Shown: positions 32,641 through 44,046, numbered from the stretch's first letter. The stretch is 64,000 nucleotides of DNA from Paralithodes platypus (GCA_032716605.1 CM064572.1:41871897-41935896), one strand, 5' to 3'. Translations and numbers: made by a program. The notes: generated from the letters alone by a model not told the origin.

Positions 32641-34111
32641 GATCCAATAAATATTGTCTCAATTCAGCTGATTTGAATGCTATCGACTTTAGATTAGGAC
32701 TAGGGAAACATGTCAAGGGCAATTGCAATTCCTGATCACTCTGCTTATTTATGAAAATATTAGAAAGCATATTACCCTTAGTTAATGGATCAAAAGAGAT
32801 AGAACCATCAGAATCACGAAGTGGAGGCATGGTGGAGTCAATTCCAAATAGTGAGGCCTTAAGTGAGGCCCACCATTTATGTGGCTGAGTAGCACCTGCG
32901 AGAACTTCCTGCAAATGGGAATTGTAATCCCTCTCGGCTGTACTATATACTCTCTGCGCAACTGACCGAAGATGTACATAGTCATCCCAAAGCAACTGGG
33001 TTCGATTACGTCTCCAGCGGTGATATGCAGCCTGCTTGTTATTATATGCACGCTTACAGTCGTCATTGAACCAAGCTTTATCTTTAATACGGGATTTGAT
33101 TAACTTAGAAGGGACTCTTCTTTGCAGGATGTCTAAGAGAGAGTTATTGAGGGATGAAACAGGGTCATCAGATCTTAGTATGTGATTCCAGTGGATATTG
33201 GTAACATCATCACATACATTTTCCCAATTAACTCGAGATTTAAGATAGACTTTACGAGATATAGTGATATCTGGCACAGTAAATTCAAGATTGATTTTAC
33301 AGGTTACAGCATTATGGTCAGAAGTACCTACAGGAGCAAGAACTGCAGTCTCCACAACACCAGGAGCATCTGTTAAGACGAGATCAAGACAGTTTCCAGA
33401 AATATGTGTAGGTCCAGCAATCAAATGCTCACACCCAGATAAATTAGCAAAATCCATGGCAGCGTGACCATTTCTATTTGTTGGAGAGACCGAGTTCAGC
33501 CACTCTTGATGTGCATTAACATCTCCAACAAAAACGAAAGATGACTTGACATCAACAGACTGAATTAATGCCAAGGCATTTAAAAGACAGTCATATAGAT
33601 TGTTATTGGCATCAGGATTTCTATATAGGCTAAAAATGTAGTGGTTATGATATTTACTGGAAACTTTAACCAACTGGATCTCGTGGCAACCACAAAGAAA
33701 TTTCGTCAAAGGCTGGGCATAATAGCCAGATCGGATGTATAAACTCATTCCACGAGCACGAGGAAGAGAGTCACGGCGAATAAGAAGTGGTTTATTAAAG
33801 CCAGGTATGAGCAGTTCTGAAATGTGTCTATGGTCAGAAACAAGAGTTTCGGAACAAAAGACAATGTCATAATCCACTGATGCCATAGTAAGATCTTTAA
33901 TGTTCTTCTGAAGTCCACGGATGTTAGAATACAGAATACAGCAACTTCTTCTCGCAGGATGATTAGGTCTATGAGGACCGGGATTTAATTCTATATCACC
34001 GGATAAAAGAGCAAACAAAAACATATATAATTGAAAGAAGCAAACCATACAATATGAAAACTGGATAGATATATAGGAGTCGACCCAGAAGGAACCATCA
34101 CATCTGGGCAA
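32618..34111 (-). pseudogene. CR1-like LINE endonuclease part with N-terminal 2A-like motif
   Basis: The frame is open from 34111 (first in-frame ATG at 34048). Near its start a hydrophobic run is followed by SGDIELNPGP, a match to the 2A translational-recoding consensus DxExNPGP (33974-33997). The APE-type endonuclease then shows NIRGL, the catalytic Glu in FCSETLV, SLYRNP, GDVNAHQEW, CLDLVLTD and the final VGTSDHN; all key residues are present. It would nick the target DNA to prime reverse transcription. The frame runs into the frameshift at about 32630 leading to the RT. Confidence 0.85.
33974..33997 (-). other. 2A-like recoding motif DIELNPGP
   Basis: The residues DIELNPGP, preceded by a hydrophobic stretch with FLFALLSG, match the 2A consensus in which the ribosome skips the Gly-Pro bond. 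Such motifs are documented at the N-terminus of ORF2 in APE-type LINEs of multicellular animals, some with a signal-like upstream segment as here. Confidence 0.75.
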
Positions 34112-34970
34112 GGCGAATCAACCCCCAAGGACACCATATCCAAGAGGGAACAGTAGTGGTGGATTTTAAAGAAATGCAGAGAGATAGCAGAAAAGAAGGA
34201 CAATACTCCTGGAAATCCACCAAACTTTAAGTCTTCCTTATCAGCCTGCTGTACCACCTTAAGGAAAAAAAACAGGAGATTGTTGTGATAGAAAGAGCGC
34301 TGTAATAGCACCATAACAGCAGGGATGGATGAAAACAGACAAAGGAAGACCTTGGTACAAAGGCTATGGCATTATCCAATTCATCCACCATGCCAAAAAA
34401 TTACCGTAAGGCAAATAATTACCATGAAGTTGCTAGATGGCCGTTGACTAAAAAGTTCCTCCGCCCTTTGACGGTAATCAAATGGTACTAGTGTACTAGT
34501 ATACCAGTTAATGGTACTAGTGTACAATAAACTATTCCACTACCCTCTCGCTGAAGAACTGCAATGTTTTCACTGAGTTGTTGACACTTGTATAATCAAG
34601 CAAGGTCGACTCTCATTCACAGAAGATCTTGAGGTGTTGTTGTTACGGCCGCTAGAACCACCTGGACAAATAAATAAAATGGATTAGTACTATAGGCCTA
34701 TAGATTTTAAGATGAAGACTAATATGTTAGGGGTACATTCTCAATTCCATTCATTATAGGTAGGCCAAATATCATCACTCCTAGCCTATGTAACTCAGAA
34801 AAGGCTCGAGCAAATGGGCTGTACATTTTCACACCTATTCCCTGGTGGAGCCTTCCAAAACAGTACATTTAAGCCAAAGTAAAAATTGGGAATTCGGGGG
34901 AATCTTTGACTCAAAAGTTAGGGAAATTTGGACCTGCCCGTCTGGCAAAAGCCGCTGCAACTGAGCGCCG
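34112..34970. other. Unassigned stretch, with a family F fragment
   Basis: The first 250 bp may be the LINE 5' UTR. 34757-34852 is a minus-sense family F fragment (GGCCAAATATCATCA, ACTCAGAAAAGGCTCGAGCA). No gene is supported. Confidence 0.4.
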
Positions 34971-35184
34971 CAGTGTTTCCACTTTAGGGTAAAATACCCC
35001 ATTTTAGGGTTATCAGACCCTATTTAGGGTAGAACTTAGGGTAATCCTAATAAAGGCAAAATCTTGGGGAATCTTTGGGGTGTATTGCGTATTTTCTAGG
35101 GTATTTTAATATCTTACATTAGCGTTGGAATTTTATTTTGAAGTTGGGAGACGAAATATTCATGTGAAGTTGTCCATTAAACGT

Positions 35185-35186
<2 letters not shown>

Positions 35187-35228
<42 letters not shown>
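35187..35228. repeat. (TA)n microsatellite
   Basis: Pure TA/AT run. A second short repeat, (GT)n, lies at about 35670-35690. Confidence 0.95.
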
Positions 35229-35229
<1 letters not shown>

Positions 35230-36429
35230 TTGTTTTCATCATCGTTACTATGGTTACATTCATATGAATTGCGCTGCGGTGAAGGTGGGGCCAGTGGTGA
35301 TATATATTTTATGTTTGTATCTACTTGAGTACTTATCTCTTTGAGTAAGTATAACTCTAGCCTATAAGTGAAGATCATATCTTAATTTGGTGCACTTCAT
35401 TTTTATTTGATTTATATAATTGGCTCAACTTGGTATTATGTAAAAAAGTAACCTAAATCAACAACACTGCCGTGGGAGTCTGTGGGATTCAGAGTATCGA
35501 GTTGCCAAATGCAGTTCTGAGTTATCTTTTATGTAAACGATAATATTCCTTTGCCTCATTATTTCCTTTTTAATTATACAACATGCTTCTTCTATGAGTT
35601 GGTTTATCCTTTGTCATGTGTGTCATTTACTTTATTTCTCTGAGGAGGTGCCGAGCAATGTGCTTATTATGTGTGTGTGTGTGTGTGTGTAGCAACTGCC
35701 TAAGTTGTAGAATCACTGAGGCCCTCGATTACCTGCACGTGTACACGACACAACGTGGACTTCAGCCCACCATTGAGACTGTGTATGGGTTTTCTAAGGT
35801 TTAGTAGTCAACCATAGCAAAGGCCTGCAGGATTTGCACAGCAGTTCCCCTTGGTGTGTGAATATCAAGCCCTTATCTATGAAGTCGAAAACCACTAGTA
35901 GGTTTACCACTTCCATTTCAGTTATTAGGAGTGCAGGGATAAAAAATGAGTGGAATAAACACATTGTGAAGGAGTGCTTTGATCCTAATTGCCAATATAT
36001 GGGCCTGTAGCTAAATTTTGAACCCTAATTTTTTGTTTTCCTCGAAGTCCTAGCCCAAACTTACCCTTTTTTCTATAAGAATAAGTAAATTTACTTTAAA
36101 TGCAGGGTACTGATTATAGGGTGGTATTATAGGTTTTCCTAATCACTTATTTTTAGTACCGGTACCTTTGTGAGCATATTCATTTCACCTAAATTGGTGA
36201 ATGACTATTGGACATAACTTATTGATCATCTACAGTATACCTAACTAGCTTACAAGCAAAGCTAAGTTGACCTAAATGCCAAACCTATATTAACCAACTG
36301 TAGAGTTAACCTATTTTTAACATAACTAAGTATAACCGTGAAATAAACTGAGCAGCCATCTCTTCCCTCTTCCAACACATAGTGGTACTGTGTGAGCAAT
36401 ATTGAATTCCTGTGCATAAATATTGGAGG
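35229..36429. other. Unassigned stretch
   Basis: No gene, RNA or repeat family is recognised apart from the (GT)n at 35670-35690. Confidence 0.4.
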
Positions 36430-36827
36430 GCTATTGAATTGATGGGACTCGTTAGCCTTGGTTGGCAACCCATCTAGGGGAGATAACCTTATACAAATCC
36501 GGGTGGATGGGACTCGTCAGCCTTGGTCGGCAACCTGTCTAGGGGAGTAAACCTTATATATCAGTACTGCTATCTTACGGTGAAGCAGGTTAGTGGATGG
36601 ATTAGCCGCACACCACTGTAGAAAAATAGTGCTAAAAAATACATAAAAGGCCTCGGAGTCAGACTCAATTTAGGGTCCCTAAATTGAGTGGTCAATCCTG
36701 TAAGTCCTTCAGTAAACTGGCATGGGTTGTCCTTACAGGGGATAGGTTCGCTTGGGGGCATTTTGTGTATGGCCACCCCCATTAAGGGGAGTAAGGCGTC
36801 TGGCAATAGATAGATAGATAGATAGAT
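36430..36827 (+). mobile_element. 3' end of the RTE-like LINE family (GATA-tailed)
   Basis: It matches the 3' UTR at 55110-55497: GGGACTCGTTAGCCTTGG, CAACCCATCTAGGGGAGA, GGTTAGTGGATGGATTAGCC, TGGGGGCATTTTGTGTATGG, and the terminal GGCAATAGATAGATAG. It has no coding part. Confidence 0.85.
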
Positions 36828-37001
36828 GACCAAAACCTCTAGTCAGCAAGGATAAGGGAGCAGAAATCCCTAGACTTAGGACAAAGGATCAGTTAAGTTT
36901 GGCTGGAATAACTTCATCATACTCCTACTAGGTACAGTAGCTTTAAGTTAGGCTAGAATAACCTAACTTTTTTATACTTCTACTAGGTACACATTGATGT
37001 A
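36828..37001. other. Short unassigned stretch
   Basis: No gene is seen. TA at 37000-37001 is the left target dinucleotide of the next element. Confidence 0.4.
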
Positions 37002-38052
37002 CAGTTGGTCAAGGATGAAAGTATACAGTTTTTCGTCTGCTATAGCCACACAGTTTGTCATGTTGGCAGCCCTGGTAGCCATATCTCAGAGCCTGCCCAC
37101 CTTACACAGGGTGTTTAAAAACATGTTCCTGGACTTAGTTGTCAGACGGAAATATGAATATATTGCTCTATAATCTTTGACGTGAATATCACTTCGGAGA
37201 TATTAAACACTTAATGTTATTGATAGATATACAAGAAATGCGAGAGTGAAAACGAAAATCAAAACGTCTACCTATATACGATATTTTAGTGGAATACAGG
37301 TCCATTTTCACACGTGGTAATATGTGGCTAATAATGTAGGGTATGGTGATATCAATGTTGCAGTTGGTTTGCAGGTGTTCCGCTGATAAAAATAAAAATA
37401 ATAATAATAAATAAATAAATAAATAAAAATCACAAGTAAAGCCTCATTATGCTTCGAGGACTGACTCATAAAGCAATGGCGCTCGCAAGATGAGTAAAAT
37501 TGCTGGGTCATTACCATATTGAACACACAGGCTTCCTACGTCCACGTTTAGGAATTAGATTTTTGTGTATCTAAAGTAGACTAATATGGAGTGGCTATAA
37601 AAGATATTACGATATACACTTAACATTATAACATTCATAATAAATAATGAGTAGAAAGAGGAATCTAATAATACTTGTTAATTAATAAGTAGGTAAATAT
37701 TTATATTTCACTTTCATCCCCAAGACTGGATTATATGTGATCCAAAGGGCAATGAAACGGAGGCGAGCGCCGCGGCTACGCGCTGTTCCAGCGTATGCCC
37801 CCAGCTTTGTGTTGCTATCTTCATAACAGTATTTAGTCACCCTGAGGGTTTATGAATAATTCTCTAACTTTTGATATTTATGGAAACGCTTTTTCGAAGC
37901 ACTCCGTATATTAATTAATGTATCAATATAATAAACCCCATGTGTGTTGGGATGGTTTGGGCTAGTGGAAAGGCTGTCATGGCTGCCAACATGACAAACC
38001 ATGTGTGGCTATAGCAGACGAAAAACTGTATACTTTCATCCTTGACCAACTG
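37002..38052. mobile_element. TA-flanked inverted-repeat element (Tc1/mariner-like ends), non-autonomous
   Basis: Inverted ends of about 70 bp: the left begins CAGTTGGTCAAGGATGAAAG after TA, and the right is its near-perfect complement ending CTTGACCAACTG before TA (38053-38054). CAGT ends with a TA duplication are typical of Tc1/mariner. The 900-bp interior has no transposase frame. It may hold a second nested element starting near 37096 (ACAGGGTGTTTAAAAAC) and ending near 37905. Confidence 0.75.
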
Positions 38053-38054
38053 TA

Positions 38055-38461
38055 CATTAGATCATGTTTCGCCGATGATGCATTTTCGGTCCAAAAATAC
38101 AATTATCAAAGTTCGCTGGCAAATTTAATTCGCAGCGTATGGGTCCCATGGATCCCCCATTATTGTTTTGAGTATGAGGCCCCATGTTTGTTCTTCAGCT
38201 TCATTATATGAATTTCCGGTTTCATGTTTTACTCCGCAGGCACTCATTATTCCTTATACTTATAATATTAAGGCGTTTTAGGTAAATCATGCCAATCTAG
38301 GGTAATTTTGGCACAGATCTAGGGGAAAATAAAATTTGGCTATGGAAAGCCTGCTGCTGAGCGGCCGCAACACTGCCCGCCAGAGTCAGTGTAAAGCAAA
38401 GTGTGGAGGGGAGTAGACGTGCGCCCCGAGATGCAAGGAGGGCCTGTGAGAATTGCCAGAG
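38055..38461. other. Unassigned stretch
   Basis: No gene is seen. Confidence 0.4.
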
Positions 38462-38603
38462 ATCTTGCCATTAACAGAGACTAAGGAAATAGGACTCGAT
38501 GCCTGTCGTTCTAAACCATAATTTTAACTTTTTATCTTGCCATAAACAGAGACTAAGGAAATAAGACTCAATACTTGTCGTTCTAAACCATTATTTTAAC
38601 TTT
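38462..38603 (+). repeat. Two tandem units of about 71 bp
   Basis: ATCTTGCCATTAACAGAGAC at 38462 is repeated with few changes at 38533, each followed by CTGTCGTTCTAAACCAT-type text (CTTGTCGTTCTAAACC in the second). Confidence 0.85.
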
Positions 38604-39334
38604 TATATCAATGTGTTCATTTAATTAACTATGTTCTGAACTTCTATAATAGTTTTAAAGCATTGCAGTGTTGATTTCACCATTGTTTTGCTATATTATT
38701 CGAGTCTCCCAAAGTAGATCATTTTGGTGCAACATTGATTCACCTCTGCTTCCTAAAGGATCTACGAACGGCCCTGTAGAAAAGTAGGTTCATATTCCAT
38801 TTATACTAGTTTTATTAAAGTGACAGTTACAAAGTGGTGTACAATCTATCTTATTCTAGTTACATTGTAGTTTATCTTATTGTACCAGTACCTCCCTACA
38901 ATCAACCTAGTTGTTCCCCAATTCGTCCCTCCGCCACGACCATTTCAAAGTCCAAGTCTCTCACTCTTGTCCTCTGTAGCGGGGAGGACCTTGTACCCCT
39001 GAGACATAGGAGTGCAGACCTGAGAAGAGAGAAAGAGAGCCGGCATCTCATCCAAGTTATGACTTGGCTTCTATGCTGGCGATTTTTCTCCGATTCCATT
39101 TATACTAGTACTACTACTACTACTAATTATTATTATTATTATTATTATCATTATTATTACTTTATTATATTTATTGTTATTATTATTATTAGTAGTAGTA
39201 TTAGTATCATTATTATATTCATAAGCAATTATAATTGCAAATTTGCAATGAGAAAAAGGGAAAGTTTCGGGTGCGTTATTCTTAAACTATATGTGTAATG
39301 CACTGATATATGCACAATACATACATCATTGTAT
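38604..39334. other. Unassigned stretch with (ATT)n and (ACT)n runs
   Basis: No gene is supported. Trinucleotide runs at about 39105-39210 explain the low-complexity frame there. Confidence 0.4.
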
Positions 39335-39404
<70 letters not shown>

Positions 39405-39420
39405 TATATATATATATATA

Positions 39421-39461
<41 letters not shown>
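39335..39461. repeat. (TA)n-(GA)n-(TA)n compound microsatellite
   Basis: TA run, a GA block at about 39376-39403, then further TA. Frames read through it are artefacts. Confidence 0.95.
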
Positions 39462-39462
<1 letters not shown>

Positions 39463-39563
39463 TGCATACCGACAAATACTATGGGACTCGATTATAAGAC
39501 TGTTTTGATTAGTTTCTTATTTGCCAACTTATAAAATTCACGGGCTCTATGCAGCTATAGCTA

Positions 39564-39770
39564 TAGTCTATTCGCTGTAAGTAGGCGAAAAATCATAGCC
39601 TCTAACCTCTATAACTAAAACACGACTAGAGTAATCGAGCTAATATTGCTGTCATTTGGGAAGAGTCAGTCAAGGAATAGATATTGAAATTTAGACATTT
39701 TGCTCTAGCCCTTTTTGAGTTACAGAGGATAGAGGTCATGATTTCTCGCCTACTTACAGCGAATAGACTA
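39564..39770. mobile_element. MITE family F, complete copy
   Basis: Inverted ends of about 30 bp: TCTATTCGCTGTAAGTAGGC at the left and its complement CCTACTTACAGCGAATAGA at the right. The interior shares GGGAAGAGTCAGTCAAGG with the copies at 27025 and 27322, which lack these ends. It defines the family. Confidence 0.85.
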
Positions 39771-39977
39771 TATCTGTTTGATTATGGAATATGTTTTTCA
39801 ATAAATAACATACATAGTTTTCTAGTTTACGTATACAAATGTATATATTAGTTAATTAGTTTCCAGATATATACAATCATTGTCGAAAAAAATGGTCCAC
39901 GAATGTTTTTGAGTGAGTGTACGCTTGAAGAATAATGTTGAGTACAGAACCTACTGGGTTGAGTGTGAGAGCATTAT

Positions 39978-40354
39978 TTAAAGGGGTAGTGCTGATTGTT
40001 TATCTATTTAATTACATATTCTTTTATTTCTGAGATTCCTCCCTAGACCTCCATAAAGCTTTAAAAAAACACACCCCAGAGTCCAGACCCCTTTTCAAGA
40101 TAAATGTGTACATTTTTCGGTAGAAAAATGTCTCGACCGAAGGCCGATTGCTCCTAAAAATTGCAGGCTTGCTATCGCTCGCCAGGGAAAATTTGACATC
40201 TAAAAGCCACGAAAGTGCTTAACATTGACAGAGAAACGGGGTGAAAGGCCTTAAAATCGCCAAACTAATGGACCAAACTTCATAAAATCTCAAAACGAAT
40301 GCGGCTAAAAATGAGGGAGAATGGGAGACAGAAAAACGACCCATCTTCCCTTAA
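39978..40354 (-). mobile_element. TTAA-type repeat family A, copy (minus)
   Basis: It runs from TTAAAGGGGTAG to CTTCCCTTAA. On the minus strand it has the family order: left-arm GCCCCATT words, GCGAGCGATAGCAAGC core (complement near 40172) and CTACCGAAAAATGTACAC (complement near 40110). Confidence 0.7.
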
Positions 40355-40441
40355 ATGATCCTCCGAAATGCAATTATCTGGTAAAGAATCAATAGACATT
40401 CAATTCAATCCGAGACCACTTCCAAGATATATGTATCAGAA

Positions 40442-40830
40442 TTAAGGGGAGACACCGGCTTTTTTTCTTTATCTTGCTCTCCTTTTCTCTCTTTCCCTGG
40501 CTTGTATCCATTCGGCCCCATTCAGCCAACTGTTTTAAGACGTTTGTCCTCACCCAGGTGTTGACTTCTTCCTGGGGAGCGATAGTGAGCCAGCATTGTA
40601 TGGAGAAATCCGGCTTCGCCGGAGACATTTTACTATCGAAAAATTTACAAATTTAGCTTGCTGTCAAAACAAAAATATATATATATGCTGGCTAGCTACA
40701 GCTCGCCAGGAAAATATTGACACCTGGATGGGGGTAAACGTCTTAAAAAAGTAGGTTGAATGGGGCCGAATGGATACAAGCCAAAGAGAGAGGGAGAGAA
40801 AGAGAAAACAAGCGAGGTGGGCTCCCTTAA
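40442..40830. mobile_element. TTAA-flanked foldback element family B, copy 2 (complete)
   Basis: 389 bp bounded by TTAA. The arms of about 150 bp are mutual complements: the left contains GTATCCATTCGGCCCCATTC and GGGGAGCGATAGTGAGCC, the right GGCTAGCTACAGCTCGCC and GAATGGGGCCGAATGGATAC. The centre contains a small hairpin CCGGCTTCGCCGG and TTTAGCTTGCTGTCAAAAC. Confidence 0.85.
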
Positions 40831-40848
40831 TAACATGACTGCCTCGTA

Positions 40849-41271
40849 CAGTTGCCCACATAAGTTATGTACGGTATGGTCCTCTCCTTGATCGTATGTG
40901 TAGGAACATAATGCACACGATGGAATTACCAGTGTAGTTTCTTGTGCAGTGGTTAACCCTTTTAGTACGTGTGTTATATTATATTCTAGCTATATTGAGA
41001 CGGTATGCAGCTTAGGAAGGATCTGTGGTTGTTAAAAGGGTTGGTTGAGATAGATTGAAGCCTTATATATGCTAGAGGTCCTTCCTAGGCTGAATAAAAT
41101 CGTCTAATAGCTGCCAGAATATGGTGAAAAGGATGTCACCGATACTGAATGGATTTACTCACCTGATTAGTCAACGGATAATTATAAGAAACCACACTCG
41201 CAATTCATTCATACTATTTGGCCTCCTCACATAAGACTGAGACGAGGAACAGAACTAATGTCGTATCAACT
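40849..41271. mobile_element. TA-flanked MITE family G, copy 2, with nested element
   Basis: It starts TA, CAGTTGCCCACATAAG and ends near GAACTAATGTCGTATCAACT. It matches the reverse complement of 10243-10450 on both sides (TTTCTTGTGCAGTGG on the left of the insertion, AAGAAACCACACTCGCAATT on the right) but is interrupted by a family C element at its TTAA. Confidence 0.75.
40953..41157 (-). mobile_element. MITE family C, copy 3, nested in family G
   Basis: It starts TTAACCCTTTTAGTACG and ends GATACTGAATGGATTTA (the right TTAA is mutated to TTTA). The family G copy at 10243-10450 keeps the empty site GGTTAACTC (in complement) at 10352-10355, so the insertion point is exact. Confidence 0.85.
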
Positions 41272-41284
41272 AAGCATTTTATGT

Positions 41285-41470
41285 TGTGTGTTGTGTTGTC
41301 CCTATTCTGGCTCTGTCTTGAGTCGACCCCCCAAAAACAAAAACAAAAAAAAACAAACACAAAATGAACAAATAAAAACAAAATAAATAAATAAATAAAT
41401 AAATAAAATAAAATAAAAATAAAATACTAGGAACAGTGGGGATTGGGCCTGAGTATATAGATAGATAGCT
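41285..41470 (+). mobile_element. LINE 3' tail, GATA-tailed subfamily
   Basis: CTATTCTGGCTCTGTCTTGA, an A-rich block, then GTGGGGATTGGGCCTGAGTA and TATAGATAGATAG. The same tail, without the long A block, is at 46765-46905, and CTCTGTCTTGAGTCAGCC also occurs in the RTE-like LINE 3' UTR at 55090. Confidence 0.65.
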
Positions 41471-41585
41471 AGACCTAAGCTAATATATATCTTGCACGCC
41501 AAATATCATCAACACATAACACCCAAGTCGATATCTCAGTCCCTCTTGGTATAATTCTAGCGGTGGCACTAACTCGATTTGGGCA

Positions 41586-41975
41586 TTAAGGGAGCCCACC
41601 TCGCTTTTTTCTCTTTCTCTCCCTCTCTCTTTGGCTTGTATCCATTCTGCCCCATTCAGCCTACTGTTTTAAGACGTTTACCTGCATCCAAGTGTCAATA
41701 TTCTCCTGGCGAGCGGTAGCGAGCAAGCATATATACTGTATATATTTGTTTTGACAGCAAGCTAAATGTGTACATTTTTCGATAGAAAAATGTCTCCGAC
41801 GAAGCCGGATTTCTCCATGCAATGCTGGCTCGCTATCGCTCGCCAGTAAGAAATCGACACCTGGATGGGGATAAACGTCTTAAAACAGTTGGCTGCATTG
41901 GTCCGAATGGATACAAGCCGGGGAAAGAGAGAAAAGGATGGAAAGATACACAAAAAGCCGGTGACCCCCCTTTAA
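41586..41975. mobile_element. TTAA-flanked foldback element family B, copy 3 (complete)
   Basis: 390 bp from TTAAGGGAGCCCACCTCGC to GGTGACCCCCCTTTAA. Arms and centre as in copy 2, including GCGAGCGGTAGCGAGC on the left, TGGCTCGCTATCGCTCGCC on the right and CGACGAAGCCGGATTTC in the centre. Confidence 0.88.
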
Positions 41976-42062
41976 TAATGTTACAATCTGTCATGCCATT
42001 TAGGTGTCGACTTTTTCCTGGCCTACAGTTTAAGATGCAACAGACTCAAAAGTTCGTTGATA

Positions 42063-42411
42063 ACAGTTGTTTTTCGAGTCCTCCTCCTCCCTCATGTTTA
42101 GCCCTATTAGTTATGAGATTTCAAGACATTCGCCCCATTATTTTGACGATATTCAGACCTTTTGCCCCATTTATTTGCCAATATTAAGACCATTCGTTCC
42201 ATTTAGATGTCGATTTTTCCTGGCGAGCGATAGCGAGCCTGTAATTATAGAAGTAGATGTTCTACCGAAAAATTTACACATTTATATCGAAGATTTTTTT
42301 TGTTTGGGTGTTCTTTTAAGTTTGATATAGGTTTAGAGAGAAACTAAACTCCCTCCTTAAACCATTGAGCCGAACCAGTAAATTATGCTGCACAAAACCG
42401 TCTGAGCTCCC
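42063..42411 (+). repeat. Left arm of a 2-kb palindrome (contains family A copy)
   Basis: Family A words (CTCCCTCATGTTTAGCCC, GGCGAGCGATAGCGAGCC, CTACCGAAAAATTTACAC) are followed by GTTTAGAGAGAAACTAAACT, GCCGAACCAGTAAATTATGC and TCTGAGCTCCC. The whole stretch is the approximate reverse complement of 43666-44046. Confidence 0.8.
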
Positions 42412-43092
42412 TTAACCCGTTGAGCCCCGGCTAGTTATAATATTTTGTTCACCCCAGTCCCAAGCCATTTTCACTTATTTTTGTTTGTTTGCTAAAATGG
42501 AAGACAAGGATGAGAAATGAAAAAAAAACAAAAAAAAATCACCTCTGACATTTTTTTTTTGTGGGGGGTTGGGGGGGCGGGGGCAGCTTCAAAAACATTT
42601 GTTGAGCCAAAATGGAAGAGAATGGTGAGAAATGAACACACAAATAAAAAAAAACTCATTTCGGTCATTTGGGGGGCGGGGGGGTTTCAATAGTTCGTCT
42701 CCCCGCATGACCACCCGCCCGGGAGCACTAGGGTAAAAACTGAGTATGGCATTGTACGGCATACATCCTAAGGAGTATCTCACATAAATCTCAAGCCTCT
42801 AGCTCCCATACGACCGGAGTAATGAAGGTTCAAAGTGGCGGTAAACTAGGGGTGTAAACTATCCCCACTAAGCCCACCACCACCAGCCGCGCGGCTGTCT
42901 CGGCCCGCTCACACCTACTGGCCCGGCTCCCCCACACACTACGGTACCTCCCCCTCCTATTCTCCCGCCATTTCCTACCTTACGAGCCACGTAAGTGTTT
43001 TTTATATGTCGGACGCACGTGATGCGTCGCTGGGAGTTGGTGATCAAAGACTGCCGACGCAACACGTGCGACGCTGGGTCTCAACGGGTTAA
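42412..43092. mobile_element. TTAA-flanked element family E
   Basis: 681 bp from TTAACCCGTTGAGCCCCGG to GGGTCTCAACGGGTTAA, with inverted ends. Its ends resemble family D but the interior differs, with G-rich and A-rich tracts (42540-42690). No frame with recognisable motifs. Confidence 0.8.
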
Positions 43093-43219
43093 GCATCCGA
43101 AACTCCTAACCATCAATTGTAAAAGCATACGATCTTATATACCTTGTTGATATCCTCTCTACAGCATAGTGGTATTGATGGTGTGGGTTAATAGAGTGTT
43201 TATTTGTTTGTGTCGTTTC

Positions 43220-43665
43220 TTAACCCGTCCAGCCCCGGCTAGTTTTGTAATGTTTGTTCACCAGAACCCGGCCGGTTTTCAAAAAATGGTTTTATTCCAG
43301 GAACAATAGCGTATGGGTTAGGAATGAAGGAAAAACCACGAAAAACCGCTCAAAAAGCTTAAAGAATGGTCCTACAGAGCCCCCGAAAACGTATTTTACA
43401 AGAGTAAAAAATTGAATGCAATTACCCCAAGAAACCAGGTTATTGCGCGCTCACGCGCACGCACGTGGACTTTGAGAGTTTTCAACCATTGGCACGGTTG
43501 CGTGGGATACGTACACAGTTCCCATACAAATCTGAGCCCTCTTGAGTGGCTACACCTGAGGTTACGGTCGGCGCAATTAGGGTGACGCGCCAGGCGCGTC
43601 TCTGGGGCTGTGCGTTACATACATCGCCGACGCGTCAGGCGCGTCGCTGGGGCTGTACGGGTTAA
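43220..43665. mobile_element. TTAA-flanked MITE family D, copy 2
   Basis: 446 bp, nearly identical by eye to 21804-22248: TTAACCCGTCCAGCCCCGG at one end, GGGGCTGTACGGGTTAA at the other. The shared interior includes CAAATCTGAGCCCTCTTGAG and AGGCGCGTC repeats. Confidence 0.92.
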
Positions 43666-44046
43666 GGGAGTTCAGACGGTATTGTGCAGCATAGTTTACT
43701 GGTTCGGCTCAATGGTTTAAGGAGGGGGTTTAGTTTGCTCTCTAAACCTCTATCAAACTTAAATAAAAACTCACAAGACCCCCCTTCGATATAAATTTGT
43801 AAATTTTTCAGTAGAAAAATTTCCCCGCCGAAGGCCGATTCCTCTTTAGATACAGGCTCGCTATCGTTTGTCAGGAAAAAAATTTATAACTAAATGGCAC
43901 GAAATGTCTTAATATTGGCAAAGAAATGGAGCAAAAGGTATGAAAATCGCCAAACTGATGGGGCTAATGTCTTGAAATATCATAACAAATAGGGCTAAAC
44001 ATGAGGGAGGAGGAGGAATCGAAAAAACAACTGCCTCCCCTTACCA
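43666..44046 (-). repeat. Right arm of the 2-kb palindrome (contains family A copy)
   Basis: GGGAGTTCAGACGG, AGCATAGTTTACTGGTTCGG, then family A in reverse: TTTCAGTAGAAAAATTTCCC, CTCGCTATCGTTTGTCAGG, GGGCTAAACATGAGGGAGG. It is the complement of 42063-42411. Confidence 0.8.

Larger units (their letters stand above)
30938..34111 (-). mobile_element. CR1-like LINE with endonuclease, RT and (ATT)n tail
   Basis: A minus-strand non-LTR element. Its 3' end is a (TTA)n tract at 30938-30963, the microsatellite-type tail typical of CR1/L2-like LINEs. The ORF2 protein is almost complete, from an N-terminal 2A-like motif through the APE endonuclease to the RT and C-terminus, with frameshifts at about 32630 and 31430. 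The 5' end is uncertain and could extend to about 34360. Confidence 0.88.

Noticed and set aside
34971..38350. hAT-like element from CAGTGTTTCCACTTT to a loose complement near 38350
   Set aside because: The end match is only about a dozen bases and no 8-bp duplication could be fixed.
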